This document shows, piece by piece, positions 8,557 through 17,153 of a stretch of DNA of 52,038 nt. The notes below the pieces were generated by a model. It was not told where the DNA came from. It ran no database searches and saw nothing but the letters and a program-made list of their open reading frames with translations. The position numbers and the translations under genes were made by a program. Position 1 is the first letter of the stretch; each line of letters starts with the position of its first letter. Where the stretch lies: contig JBGGME010000161.1 in assembly GCA_041288195.1 (NCBI GenBank), positions 1 to 52,038 of the forward strand. The letters are read 5' to 3'. The DNA comes from AWTP1-13 sp041288195 (GTDB taxonomy: Bacteria; Pseudomonadota; Alphaproteobacteria; Rhizobiales; Hyphomicrobiaceae).

Positions 8557-9603
8557 ATGAATGTACGTGCCTTGTGTGAGCGTCTCCCCCGCGCCGGCCT
8601 GCTGGCCGGGCTCGGGGCCGCAGCCGCAATCCTCGCCGTTCCGGGACATGCGCCGCTCCGAGCCGAGCCCGCTCCGGATCAACCGACCGCGCAGCTTCTC
8701 GAGGGCCCGGCCTCCACCTTCGGCGTGCTCAGTCGTGCGCGCCGGCTGCAGGCCAAGGGCATAACCGCCGGCAGCCCGGTGATGATCCGCATCTTCAAGG
8801 GCGAGTCGGAGCTCGAGCTGTGGCTCAAGAAGGGCGAGCGCTTCAAGCTCTTCGCCACCTATCCCGTCTGCTACTGGTCGGGCAGGCTCGGCCCCAAGCA
8901 GCGCGAGGGCGACCGGCAGGCGCCCGAGGGTTTCTACACCGTGGGCACCGAGCAACTGCACCGCCAGGGCCGGCATCCGCGCTCGCTCGACCTCGGCTTC
9001 CCCAACGCGCTCGACCGCGCCCAGTCCCGCACCGGCTCCTACATCCTGATGCACGGCGGCTGCCGGTCGATCGGCTGCTACGCCATGACGAACCCTATCA
9101 TGGAGGAGGTCTACTCGTTGAGCGAGCAGGCCTTGCGCCAGGGCCAGGACCGCATCCAGGTGCACGTCTTTCCCTTCCGCATGACCGACGCCAACCTGAG
9201 CGTCTTCGCCGACCACAAGTGGCACGATTTCTGGCTGGGCCTCAGGGAGGCCTACGACCTCTTCGAGCAGACCCATACGCCCCCGCGCATCGCCATCTGC
9301 GACAAGAAATATGTCGTGGGTCGGGAGCTGGCCCTGGGCGATCCCGCCGCGCCAGCTTCCCCCGGAACGGCCACGTGGGGCGCCCACAGCACCTGCGAGC
9401 GGGACGAGGTAGCGGCGCTCGCGCAGGCCTCGCCGCTCGTGCGCACCGCCACCCGCCACTACGTGCGCTACATGCGCCACGCGCGCCGCTTCGCCGGCCG
9501 CAATGCCCGCCGCGCCTACGCGGCAACCCGCCGCTCGCGCGTTGCCGCCTACGCCCGGCGCATGCGCACCACCTCGGCCAGCTACTCGCGTCGCGCCCAC
9601 TGA
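8557..9603 (+). CDS. L,D-transpeptidase (YafK/YkuD type) with basic tail, paralogue 3
   Basis: The 348-residue protein carries an N-terminal export signal (about 12-36, ending near HAPLRAEP) and the same YkuD core, with His166 (LMHGGC) and Cys174 (SIGCYAM). It differs from its neighbours by a C-terminal extension of about 60 residues (285-348) dominated by Arg, Ala and Tyr, for example RHYVRYMRHARRF. Such a strongly basic tail could bind anionic wall or membrane polymers, but that is inference. It lies 72 bases after paralogue 2 and may have its own promoter. Confidence 0.86.
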   Translation: MNVRALCERLPRAGLLAGLGAAAAILAVPGHAPLRAEPAPDQPTAQLLEGPASTFGVLSRARRLQAKGITAGSPVMIRIFKGESELELWLKKGERFKLFATYPVCYWSGRLGPKQREGDRQAPEGFYTVGTEQLHRQGRHPRSLDLGFPNALDRAQSRTGSYILMHGGCRSIGCYAMTNPIMEEVYSLSEQALRQGQDRIQVHVFPFRMTDANLSVFADHKWHDFWLGLREAYDLFEQTHTPPRIAICDKKYVVGRELALGDPAAPASPGTATWGAHSTCERDEVAALAQASPLVRTATRHYVRYMRHARRFAGRNARRAYAATRRSRVAAYARRMRTTSASYSRRAH

Positions 9604-9757
9604 GGTCGACCGGCCCTCCCCTCCCGTCTCCGGCCGCGACCCCCTCTGACAATCAGCCCAGCATCGCACTGGCTGAAAGGCCCTGAACCGCGCTAGGCTC
9701 AGGTGCAGGCGGGATTGTGGCTCGCCGGAAGCTCCGTTGATGGGAGGAATGCACCCA

Positions 9758-10855
9758 ATGAGAACAAGCTCGCTTGCCGCCCTTGTTGCGGCAGCCGCAA
9801 TCGCGTTCGCCGGCTCGGCCGTCGCGCAACAGCCTCGTACACTCAAGATACAATCCGCAGTGCCGCCGACGTCAACCACGCAAGACTCCTTGCGCTTCTT
9901 CGCCGACCGGGTCGACAAGCTGACCGGCGGCAACCTCAAGGTCGAGGCCCTGCCCGGCGGCGCGGTCGTCCCGCCGTTCGAGATCCTCGACGGCGCGCAC
10001 AAGAAGGTGATTGACGCCGCCTACGGCATCTCCTACTGGTGGGTCGGCAAGAGCGTCACCGCCACGCTGTTCTCCAACACGCCCGCCGGCATTGCCGGCA
10101 TGGACGCCATCGACTTCATCGGCTGGCTCTACGAGGGCGGCGGCCTCGATCTGTGGAACGAGTTCTACCAGAAGGAGCTGAAGCTCAACCTGGTGGTGTT
10201 CCCGAGCATCCCCCCGAGCCCGCAGGCGCTCGGCTGGTTCAAGCGGCCCATCAAGGACCTCGCCGACTTCAAGGGCATGAAGTGCCGCCAGACCGGCATC
10301 GTCTCTCAGCTCTATGCCAAAATGGGCATGGCCGTCGTCAACATGCCGGGCGGCGAGATCCTGCCCGCCGCCGAGCGCGGCACCATCGACTGCGCGGAGT
10401 GGGTCGGCGGCGTCGAGGACCTGCGGCTCGGACTGCATACGGTGTGGAAGTTCCACTACACGCCGGGCATGCACGAGAGCGCCTCGGTCGCCGAGATCGC
10501 GTTCAACAAGGAGGTCTGGGACAGCCTGCCCGCCCAGAACAAGGAGGCCATCAAGTCGGCCGCCTCCGAGACCTTCCTGCGCTGGTGGGCGAGCTTTCAG
10601 AGGCAGAACGCGGACGCCATCGCCGAGTTCGTCGAGAAGCACGGCGTCAAGCTGCTCACCACTCCGCCCGAGATCAACCAGGCGTTCCTCAAGACCTGGG
10701 ACGAGTTCGCGGCGGCGGAGGCGGCGAAGAACCCGTTCTTCAAGAAGGTTTGGGAGTCACAGCGGGCCTACGCCTCCAAGGTCGTGCCCGCCAAGCGCTT
10801 CATGTTCCCGCCCTATAACGTGCAGGCCGATCACTACTGGCCCGCAAAGAACTGA
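9758..10855 (+). CDS. TRAP transporter substrate-binding protein (DctP type)
   Basis: The periplasmic receptor of a TRAP transporter, 365 residues from ATG 9758. GGGAGGA ends 9 bases upstream, and the signal peptide (MRTSSLAALVAAAA to AVAQQ) then starts properly; ATG 9749 abuts the ribosome site and is less likely. The mature protein has the DctP fold, with VEALPGGAVVPPFEILDG, the conserved MKCRQTGIVSQLYAKMG arginine region, and AERGTIDCAEWVGG near the ligand site. The Phe/Trp-rich pocket and GGVEDLRLG resemble TRAP receptors for 2-oxo or hydroxy acids. The permease genes lie convergently next door. Confidence 0.9.
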   Translation: MRTSSLAALVAAAAIAFAGSAVAQQPRTLKIQSAVPPTSTTQDSLRFFADRVDKLTGGNLKVEALPGGAVVPPFEILDGAHKKVIDAAYGISYWWVGKSVTATLFSNTPAGIAGMDAIDFIGWLYEGGGLDLWNEFYQKELKLNLVVFPSIPPSPQALGWFKRPIKDLADFKGMKCRQTGIVSQLYAKMGMAVVNMPGGEILPAAERGTIDCAEWVGGVEDLRLGLHTVWKFHYTPGMHESASVAEIAFNKEVWDSLPAQNKEAIKSAASETFLRWWASFQRQNADAIAEFVEKHGVKLLTTPPEINQAFLKTWDEFAAAEAAKNPFFKKVWESQRAYASKVVPAKRFMFPPYNVQADHYWPAKN

Positions 10856-10873
10856 GCCGGCAGCCGGCTTTTT
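10855..10873 (+). terminator. Rho-independent terminator after the TRAP binding-protein gene
   Basis: AGCCGG and CCGGCT form a perfect 6-bp stem with a 3-base loop, followed by a run of five T (10869-10873). It begins on the last base of the stop codon. Confidence 0.65.
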
Positions 10874-10884
10874 CCAGACTGCGG

Positions 10885-10906
10885 AAGGGCGGCCCCGGCC
10901 GCCCTT
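10885..10906. terminator. Palindromic hairpin between convergent TRAP genes
   Basis: AAGGGCGGCC and GGCCGCCCTT are perfect inverted repeats of 10 bases separated by two bases. The A/T ends suit a bidirectional terminator between the convergent binding-protein and permease genes. Confidence 0.6.
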
Positions 10907-10970
10907 CTTGCTATGGGCCATGGCTTTGTGCGGATCTGGATCGATCCGCTCGGGTCCCGAGCGGCTCGTC

Positions 10971-12506
10971 CTACCGCACGACGCTCGGCAGCCACAGCGC
11001 GATCTGCGGGTACATCAGCAGCAGGAACAGGACGAACACCTGGATCACCATGTAGTCGGCCATGCCCTTGTAGATGGTCGACAGGCTCCACTGCGGCACG
11101 ACGTTCCGCAGGTAGTAGGCCGACATCGCCACAGGTGGACTCAAGTACGCCGTCTGCATGTTGACGGCGGTGAGCGCGCCGAACCAGATCAGCAGGTCGA
11201 GCTTGCCGAGGCCGAGCTGCAGCTTCTCCACCACCGGCAGCACGATCGGCAGGAACACCAGGATGATCACCGGCCACTCGAACGGCCATCCCAGGATGAA
11301 GAAGATGAACATGATCAGCGCCAGCTTCCACCAGTCGCTCAGCGGAACCGAGAGCAGATAGCTCGTGATCAGGCTTGCCGACCCGAGCTTGGTGAAGACG
11401 GCGCCGAACACGGTCGAGGCGACAGCCAGGAACAGCACCATGGCCGAGGTCACCATCGTGCCGATGCCCGCGTTCATTGCCGATCGTCCACTCAGCCGGC
11501 CGTAGACGAGGGCAAGCAGCGCCGCGCCGAAGGCCCCGCAGGAAGCGGCCTCGGTCGGCGTCGCCAGGCCGCCGACGATGGTGCCGAGGGTGAAGCCGAT
11601 CAGCGCGCTCAGCGGCGCGATGCCCAGCACGATTGCGCGGAAATAGGCGTTGCGGAAGTAGGGGAATGCCATGAGCAGCGCCGCCAGGACGGCGAGGCCC
11701 GACAGCTCCATCGAGCCTGCGCCGACGCGCACGCGACCGACGCCGGCCTGGCTGAGCAGCAGGTCCACGAGCAGATAGGTCATCACGAGGAGGCAGAAGA
11801 GGCCCAGCGCAACCACCGGGACACCCACCTTCTCGGTGGTCATGGCTTCATACGCGTCCCGGCGCTCGTCCATCGTCATGGACGGGCCGAGCTTGGGATT
11901 GATGAAGCTGCGGACCAGCGTGTAGGCGATGTAGCAGCCCGCGAGCAGGAAGCCCGGCCCGAACGATGCCGAATAGAGCAGGTTGACGGGAATCCCCATG
12001 GTCGGGCCCATGACCACCAGCATGACGCTCGGCGGAATGAGGATGCCGAGGGTGCCGCCCGCGGCGATGGCGCCGGCCGACAGCCGCGCGTCGTAGCCCG
12101 TCCGGATCATCATCGGCGCGGCCATGATGCCGAGCACGGTCACGGCGGCGCCGACGATGCCGGTCGCCATGGCGAAGATCGTTGCCGTGAGGACCACCGC
12201 CAGGTAGAGCGAGCCGCGCACCGGCGCCAGCAGGCTGCGCAGGGCCCCGAACAGCCGCTCCATGAGCCCGGACTGCTCGGTCATGTAGCCCATGAAGATG
12301 AACAGCGGCACGGCCGGGAAGATCTCGTCCTTCATCGTGCCCCAGATCTGCAGGTAGGCGAGATTGAAGGTCTGCTCCCAGCCGAGCCCCAGCCCGCCGA
12401 AGATGATGGCGAGGAACAGCAGCGTGAAGGAGATCGGGAAACCGATGAAGATGACCGCGATCATGCCGAAGAGCATGATCAGTCCGAGGGCCTCGGCGTA
12501 GCTCAT
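10971..12506 (-). CDS. dctM: TRAP transporter large permease subunit (DctM type)
   Basis: The 511-residue integral membrane protein is the ion-coupled transport channel of a TRAP system. It has many hydrophobic helices, the DctM signature AGAIAAGGTLGILIPPSVMLVVMG (about residues 145-170), and LATPTEAASCGAFGA, another conserved family segment in the C-terminal half. It is somewhat longer than the usual 430 residues because of an extra membrane stretch in the middle (about 230-300). The start lies 5 bases after the small-subunit stop, so the two are co-translated. The receptor gene faces it convergently. Confidence 0.92.
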   Translation of the reverse strand: MSYAEALGLIMLFGMIAVIFIGFPISFTLLFLAIIFGGLGLGWEQTFNLAYLQIWGTMKDEIFPAVPLFIFMGYMTEQSGLMERLFGALRSLLAPVRGSLYLAVVLTATIFAMATGIVGAAVTVLGIMAAPMMIRTGYDARLSAGAIAAGGTLGILIPPSVMLVVMGPTMGIPVNLLYSASFGPGFLLAGCYIAYTLVRSFINPKLGPSMTMDERRDAYEAMTTEKVGVPVVALGLFCLLVMTYLLVDLLLSQAGVGRVRVGAGSMELSGLAVLAALLMAFPYFRNAYFRAIVLGIAPLSALIGFTLGTIVGGLATPTEAASCGAFGAALLALVYGRLSGRSAMNAGIGTMVTSAMVLFLAVASTVFGAVFTKLGSASLITSYLLSVPLSDWWKLALIMFIFFILGWPFEWPVIILVFLPIVLPVVEKLQLGLGKLDLLIWFGALTAVNMQTAYLSPPVAMSAYYLRNVVPQWSLSTIYKGMADYMVIQVFVLFLLLMYPQIALWLPSVVR

Positions 12507-12511
12507 GGCTC

Positions 12512-13084
12512 TCAGACCTCGATCTTCTCATGCTTGGTCAGGAACTCGCCGGTCCGCCAGGCCCAGAGGCTTTTCATCAGCTCGGAGATGCCCTGCAGGA
12601 ACAGCATGAATGCGGTGAGCGGGATGACGCCCCGCAGCGGCCACAGGATCGGCGCCCAGGCGCCCGAGGCCGAGCGTTCCCAGATCGAGAACGCGTAGAT
12701 GAAGTCGTCGATCGAGATGAAGAACAGCACCGCCATGGTCGGCAGGAAGAACAGGATGAACGCCAGGCTGTCGATCATGCCCTTGGTGCGATCGGAGAAC
12801 GCCTCCCACAGCATGTCCGTGCGCACGTGCGCGCCCTTGAGCAGCGCCAGGGCCGAGCCCAGCATGAACAGCGCCGCATACGACATCGTCGTCACGTCGA
12901 GGGCCCAGACGGTCGGGTCCCTGAGGACGTAGCGGGCGAAGACCTCGATCACGTTGGCAAAGATCAGGGGAATGATGAACAGCACGAAAATGTAGCCTGT
13001 CCACTCCGTGAACTTATCGATGGTGCGGATGACCGCGAGATAGCCGCGGGATGGCCGCCTCGGCGGCGTAGCAATGGTGGCCAT
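12512..13084 (-). CDS. dctQ: TRAP transporter small permease subunit (DctQ type)
   Basis: The 190-residue protein has four membrane helices and the DctQ-like start IDKFTEWTGYIFVLFIIPLIFANVIEVFARY, followed by an AHVRTDMLW segment typical of the family. ATG 13084 (MATIATPP) is chosen because AGGGGGGAAG lies 6 bases upstream; an upstream in-frame start at 13141 has no such site. It is the first gene of the dctQM pair. The substrate is unknown; the receptor at 9758 is the natural partner. Confidence 0.9.
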   Translation of the reverse strand: MATIATPPRRPSRGYLAVIRTIDKFTEWTGYIFVLFIIPLIFANVIEVFARYVLRDPTVWALDVTTMSYAALFMLGSALALLKGAHVRTDMLWEAFSDRTKGMIDSLAFILFFLPTMAVLFFISIDDFIYAFSIWERSASGAWAPILWPLRGVIPLTAFMLFLQGISELMKSLWAWRTGEFLTKHEKIEV

Positions 13085-13408
13085 TACGAACTTCCCCCCT
13101 TGGGGCAGCCGGTTCTGGATGGCCCGTATGCCGGCGCGCAATCCAGTCCGTCTTATTGGCCCCTTCGCGTTGCGAGGAATGTTAGTTTAGCCGCGGGCGC
13201 GGCGCCAGCGGCTCCGTGGGCATCGCCGCGGCCTGAGTACGGCCGGCCGGCGCGCCCGAAGGTTGGCAGGTGGCGGTGCACGGAAAGTCGCATCTCCGGC
13301 CCAGGCGGTTACACGGACCGCCTGTTGATGCTAAGCATTTTCACGCGCGGCGGCCGTGGCGTCCGATGCCGGCCGCTGTCTCCCGAAACATGAGAGAGGA
13401 AACGATCG

Positions 13409-14392
13409 ATGCGCAGATTTCTGCTCTTGGCGGCCCTGACGGTTCTGGCAGCCGGACCCGCCCTGGCGCAGGGGGCTTATCCCAACAAGCCCGTGACCGT
13501 GGTCGTGCCGTTCGCGGCCGGCGGCCCCACCGACGTCGTCGCCCGCCTGGTGGGCGAGCACATGTCGCGCACGCTCGGCCAGCAACTCGTGGTCGAGAAC
13601 GTGGGCGGTGCAGGCGGCACCACCGGCATGACGCGCGTGGCCACCGCCACGCCCGACGGCTACACCCTGGGCGTCGGCAACATGGGCACGCAGTCGGCGG
13701 CGCCTGCGCTCTATCCCAACCTCAAGTACGACCCGGCCAAGAGCTTCGAACAGATCGGTCTGTGCAATTTCACTCCCCAGGCGATCGTCGCCAAAAAGGA
13801 CACCGCGGCCCCCGATCTCAAGGCCTTCATCGACTACCTCAAGGCCAACAGCACCAAACTGAGCTACGGGCACGCCGGCGTCGGCTCCATCAGCCACGTG
13901 TCCGGCACCCTGTTCAACGCCCAGTTCGGGCTCAAGCCCGCGCTCGTCGCCTATCGCGGCACGGCGCCTGCGCTCAACGACCTCGTCGGCGGTCAGATCG
14001 ACTACATGGTCGACCAATCCCTCAACGTCATCCCGCAGATCAAGGGCGGGACCATCAAGGTCTACGCCATCGCTGCGCCGGCGCGGCTGGAGAGCCTTCC
14101 CGACGTGCCGACCACCAAGGAGCTGGGGGTGGACTTCATCTTCTCGGCATGGAACGCCATGGTCGCCCCCAAGGGCACGCCCAAGGAGATCGTCGACAAG
14201 CTATCCGACGCGCTCGGCAAGGCGCTCGACGATGCCACGATCAAGGCGCGCTATGTCGAGCTCGGCAGCACTGCCCCGCAGGGCGCCGATCGCGGCCCGG
14301 CCGGTTTGCAGAAGCTGGTCGAGAGCGAGATGGCGCGCATCACGCCCGTGCTCAAGGAAGCAGCCGCAGCCGCTCCTGCCGAGAAGAAATAG
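13409..14392 (+). CDS. Bug-family (tripartite tricarboxylate transporter) substrate-binding protein
   Basis: The 327-residue periplasmic protein has a signal peptide ending ALAQG and the Bug/TctC fold: YPNKPVTVVVPFAAGGPTDVVAR at about 24-46, VENVGGAGGTTG, TPDGYTLG, and MVDQSLNVIPQIKGG in the second lobe. Bug proteins bind small carboxylates or related metabolites for a TctAB permease, or act as sensors. No tctA or tctB is in the window. It stands 28 bases upstream of the aconitase-X genes, so the ligand may be the substrate of that enzyme. GAGAGGA precedes the ATG. Confidence 0.92.
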   Translation: MRRFLLLAALTVLAAGPALAQGAYPNKPVTVVVPFAAGGPTDVVARLVGEHMSRTLGQQLVVENVGGAGGTTGMTRVATATPDGYTLGVGNMGTQSAAPALYPNLKYDPAKSFEQIGLCNFTPQAIVAKKDTAAPDLKAFIDYLKANSTKLSYGHAGVGSISHVSGTLFNAQFGLKPALVAYRGTAPALNDLVGGQIDYMVDQSLNVIPQIKGGTIKVYAIAAPARLESLPDVPTTKELGVDFIFSAWNAMVAPKGTPKEIVDKLSDALGKALDDATIKARYVELGSTAPQGADRGPAGLQKLVESEMARITPVLKEAAAAAPAEKK

Positions 14393-14420
14393 CGCGCGGC
14401 GCAGCTTGTCGGCGGGGCCC

Positions 14421-15671
14421 ATGCGGCTGACGGACGAAGAGAAGGCGATGCTGGCGGGCGGGCAGGGTCCCGTCCGCCAGTGGGCGATCCGCCATCAGGT
14501 CGCGGTCGGCGAGTTCTTCGACGCGCCCGACCTCGTGCCCGTCGGCCAGGCCCACATCATGGCGGACACGGAAAGCCTGGGCGAGGCGGGCGTGGCCTGG
14601 CTCGAGGGCCTGGCGTGCAGCCCCGAGAAAGAGCGCCGCGTCGCGATCCCCACCATCACCGACCCGCGCGGCCTCGACTTTGCCTCCTACAAGCGCCTCA
14701 GGCAGACCGACGCCATGGCCGACATCGAGGCGCGCGCGATCCGCGCCTTCGAGGCGCTCGGCGTGCTGATGACCAACACCTGCATCAACTACCAGACCAT
14801 CCTGCCGCCCGTGCGCGGCGAGCACCTGGCCATGGGCGACACCGGCGTCGTCATCTATTCCAACAGCGTGATGGGCGCGCGCAGCAACTTCGAGGGCGGC
14901 CCCTCGGCGCTGGCCGCGGGCCTCACCGGCCGCACGCCGCGCTACGGCTATCACCTCGACCAGCACCGCGCCGGCACAATGCTGTTCGAGGTCGCCCATC
15001 GCCCAACCGACTTCGCCGACTGGGGCGCGCTCGGCGGCATCGTCGGCCGGGTCGCCAACAGCTACTGGCAGGTGCCGGTCGTCACCGGCCTCGAGGACAG
15101 GCCGCCCAACTCCGACGAGCTCAAGCACTTCGGCGCGGCGCTGGCGAGCTTCGGCTCCGTGGCCCTGTTCCACATGCCGGGCCTCACGCCCGAGGCGCCC
15201 GCTCTGTCGGACGCCTTCGCCGGCCGCGCGGCTCCCGCCGCCGTCCCCATCGGCAAGGCCGACTTCGACGCCTTCTACCGCGGCTACGCTGCGACGGGCG
15301 ACAAAGTCGACGTGGTGGTGTTCGCCGCACCGCAGCTCTCCCTGATCGAGATGGCCGAGGTTGCAGACCTCATCGCCGGGCGGCGCGTGCACGAGGCAAC
15401 GTCGCTGGTCGTCGCCACCTCGCCCGAGATCAAGTTCGCCGCCGACCGCATGGGCCTCACGGCCCGCATCGAGGACGCCGGCGGCATCGTCGCGGCGGGC
15501 GTGTGCTTCTACCAGAGCTACGCGCGCGAGATGGCGGAGGCCAACGGTTGGCAGCGGCTGCTCACCAACTCGGCCAAGCTCGTGAACATCCTCGCCGGCT
15601 ACGGCTACAAGCCGACGCTCGCCAGCATGGCCCGCTGCATCGACAGCGCGGTGGCCGGGAAGGTGCTCTGA
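14421..15671 (+). CDS. Aconitase X large (catalytic) subunit, DUF521
   Basis: The 416-residue protein belongs to the aconitase-X family (AcnX, formerly DUF521). It begins MRLTDEEKAMLAGGQGP and has GQAHIMADTES, TITDPRGLDF, NTCINYQ (an Fe-S ligand Cys candidate), GVVIYSNSVMGARSNFEGGPSALAAGLTG, and near the C-terminus AAGVCFYQSY and ILAGYGYKPTLAS. Characterised relatives dehydrate cis-3-hydroxy-L-proline or mevalonate 5-phosphate. The start codon ATG 14421 fits the family. The stop overlaps the small-subunit start as TGATG, as expected for a heterodimer. The exact substrate is not decided by sequence. Confidence 0.88.
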   Translation: MRLTDEEKAMLAGGQGPVRQWAIRHQVAVGEFFDAPDLVPVGQAHIMADTESLGEAGVAWLEGLACSPEKERRVAIPTITDPRGLDFASYKRLRQTDAMADIEARAIRAFEALGVLMTNTCINYQTILPPVRGEHLAMGDTGVVIYSNSVMGARSNFEGGPSALAAGLTGRTPRYGYHLDQHRAGTMLFEVAHRPTDFADWGALGGIVGRVANSYWQVPVVTGLEDRPPNSDELKHFGAALASFGSVALFHMPGLTPEAPALSDAFAGRAAPAAVPIGKADFDAFYRGYAATGDKVDVVVFAAPQLSLIEMAEVADLIAGRRVHEATSLVVATSPEIKFAADRMGLTARIEDAGGIVAAGVCFYQSYAREMAEANGWQRLLTNSAKLVNILAGYGYKPTLASMARCIDSAVAGKVL

Positions 15672-16090
15672 TGCCGATCGCGCTCAAGTGCCACAAGGGG
15701 CTCGGCCCTGCCGTGACAGGCACGGCACTGGTGGCCGACGACAACTTCTCCACCCGCTACGACCTCGACCGCATCGAGGGCACCTTCTCGCGGCCCGCGC
15801 ACAAGCTCTACGGCCAGAGCTACCTCGACAAGGTGCTGGTGCTGGTGACCGCCAAGGGTGGCGTCGCCTCGGCCTGGATGCTGCACGAGATGGTGGCCCG
15901 CGGCATGGCGCCCAAGGCCATCCTGTTCGACCGCGCCAACACCATCCTGGCGCAGGGCGCCGCGTTCGCGCAGCTGACCATGGTGGACCGCTTCGAGGCC
16001 GGCTCCCCCACGACGCTGATCCGCACCGGCGACGAGGTCGCCATCGACCCTGCCAGCGGCCTCGTCACCATCCTCAACCGCGACGCCTGA
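15671..16090 (+). CDS. Aconitase X small (swivel) subunit, DUF126
   Basis: The 139-residue protein is the swivelling domain of AcnX. Recognisable segments are GPAVTGTALVADDNFSTRYDLDRIEGTFS, near residues 12-40, and the GVASAWMLHEM and APKAILFDRANTILAQGA stretches that help build the substrate site. In two-gene AcnX enzymes this subunit closes over the large one. It starts at ATG 15671 inside the stop of the large subunit. It ends 95 bases before a convergent regulator gene. Confidence 0.88.
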   Translation: MPIALKCHKGLGPAVTGTALVADDNFSTRYDLDRIEGTFSRPAHKLYGQSYLDKVLVLVTAKGGVASAWMLHEMVARGMAPKAILFDRANTILAQGAAFAQLTMVDRFEAGSPTTLIRTGDEVAIDPASGLVTILNRDA

Positions 16091-16099
16091 GCGATTGTG

Positions 16100-16156
16100 C
16101 ATTCCCGGATGCCGAGCCAGGCTCGCAGAGCCAGGGCGAGGCAAGCCGGGACCCTG
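16100..16156. repeat. REP-like palindromic element at a convergent junction
   Basis: CATTCCCGG (16100-16108) and CCGGGACCCTG (16146-16156) form the arms, with an inner GAGCC-A-GGCTC palindrome. The arms resemble those of elements at 23040, 25985 and 27975. It lies between the convergent AcnX and XRE genes. Confidence 0.5.
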
Positions 16157-16185
16157 CCCCGTGCTATAATTCGCGTTCCCGCCCA

Positions 16186-16788
16186 TCAGGGGAGCGCATC
16201 ATCCAGCGTCGTGAACAGGAAGTGCGGCGTGTACTCCTCGATGGGCATCTCGTGCGTGATGCCGAGGACGAACGGCGTCTCCACGCCGTCCCTGATCGTC
16301 CAGGCCCCTCCGCGCTGGGCGGACGCACGGATATTGCGCGCGCGCTCGTAGGGCTTGCGCAACAGCGTGCTCTCGGACCTGACGACACCGTTGCGATGCC
16401 ATCCGCGCGGTCCCCCGATCTTGTCGAGGAGCACCGCCTGCGATTCCGACTGGAGCTTTTCGAAGGACTTGCCGTAAAGCTCGGAAGCGTCGAGCCGCAA
16501 CAAGGCTCGATGCCCCGGCGAGGAATGAAGCAGCCGGTAGTTGTGATCGAAGAGAACGGCGATCGCATCCGAGGTGTCGATCAGCAGCCGCAGCGCACGC
16601 TCGACATCGCTGACGCCCGGCAGGACCAGGGACCGCAAACGACGCTGAATGCCGAGCGCCGGCTGGTCCCGCCCGCGCTCCCACCGGCTCACCGTCGTGG
16701 CATCGACGTTCAGGATTTCGGCGAGCGCGCCTTGAGTGAGGGCGTGCCGTCGCCTGTAGTCCTTCAGCGCCTGCGGCCAATCCTCCAT
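16186..16788 (-). CDS. XRE-family transcriptional regulator with C-terminal sensor-like region
   Basis: The 200-residue protein begins with a helix-turn-helix of the Cro/C1 type at about residues 5-58 (LKDYRRRHALTQGALAEIL, then VDATTVSRWERG). The remaining 140 residues look like a PAS-like fold (IAVLFDHNYRLLHSSPGHRALL), suggesting ligand or signal sensing. ATG 16788 has AGGAG four to five bases upstream; an earlier in-frame ATG (16830) lacks one. It faces the AcnX genes convergently and could regulate them, but no operator is identified. Confidence 0.75.
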   Translation of the reverse strand: MEDWPQALKDYRRRHALTQGALAEILNVDATTVSRWERGRDQPALGIQRRLRSLVLPGVSDVERALRLLIDTSDAIAVLFDHNYRLLHSSPGHRALLRLDASELYGKSFEKLQSESQAVLLDKIGGPRGWHRNGVVRSESTLLRKPYERARNIRASAQRGGAWTIRDGVETPFVLGITHEMPIEEYTPHFLFTTLDDALP

Positions 16789-17153
16789 GGCACTCCTCGC
16801 CGCGCACGCTGCGGTCGCTGTCAACGGCACGAATTGGTGCTCTCGTGACGCCGCAGACTAACAGATAATTCGCCGTCGGCTCAAAGGCGACGAATGACAT
16901 GACCCAGCCGACATCGACAACCTGGCCTCGCTGTAGACTCGCCCTAACCTTCTCACGAAACGGCACGCAGCAATCGCTCGAGTACGACCCCATGAGATGG
17001 TTGGAGCTATGCAGGTCCCGCAATCTCCACAGTCCTGCGCTATGTCTATGGTGGGGTCAGCACGATGCTCCAACGAAGCAGGACATGGGCGTGCGTCCAG
17101 CGCAATAACCGACGCGCCGCGAACGGATCACAAGGCAGGAGATCACCCAAACA
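16789..17153. other. Intergenic region upstream of the XRE regulator and the DUF4177 gene
   Basis: The 365 bases hold no open frame with recognisable homology. A weak ribosome site, AAGGCAGGAGA, precedes the downstream gene. No repeat or RNA structure stands out. Confidence 0.4.

Noticed and set aside
10314..12698. Long plus-strand frame opposite the TRAP permease
   Set aside because: The permease and binding protein are unmistakable; the antisense product is low-complexity His/Asp/Glu-rich.
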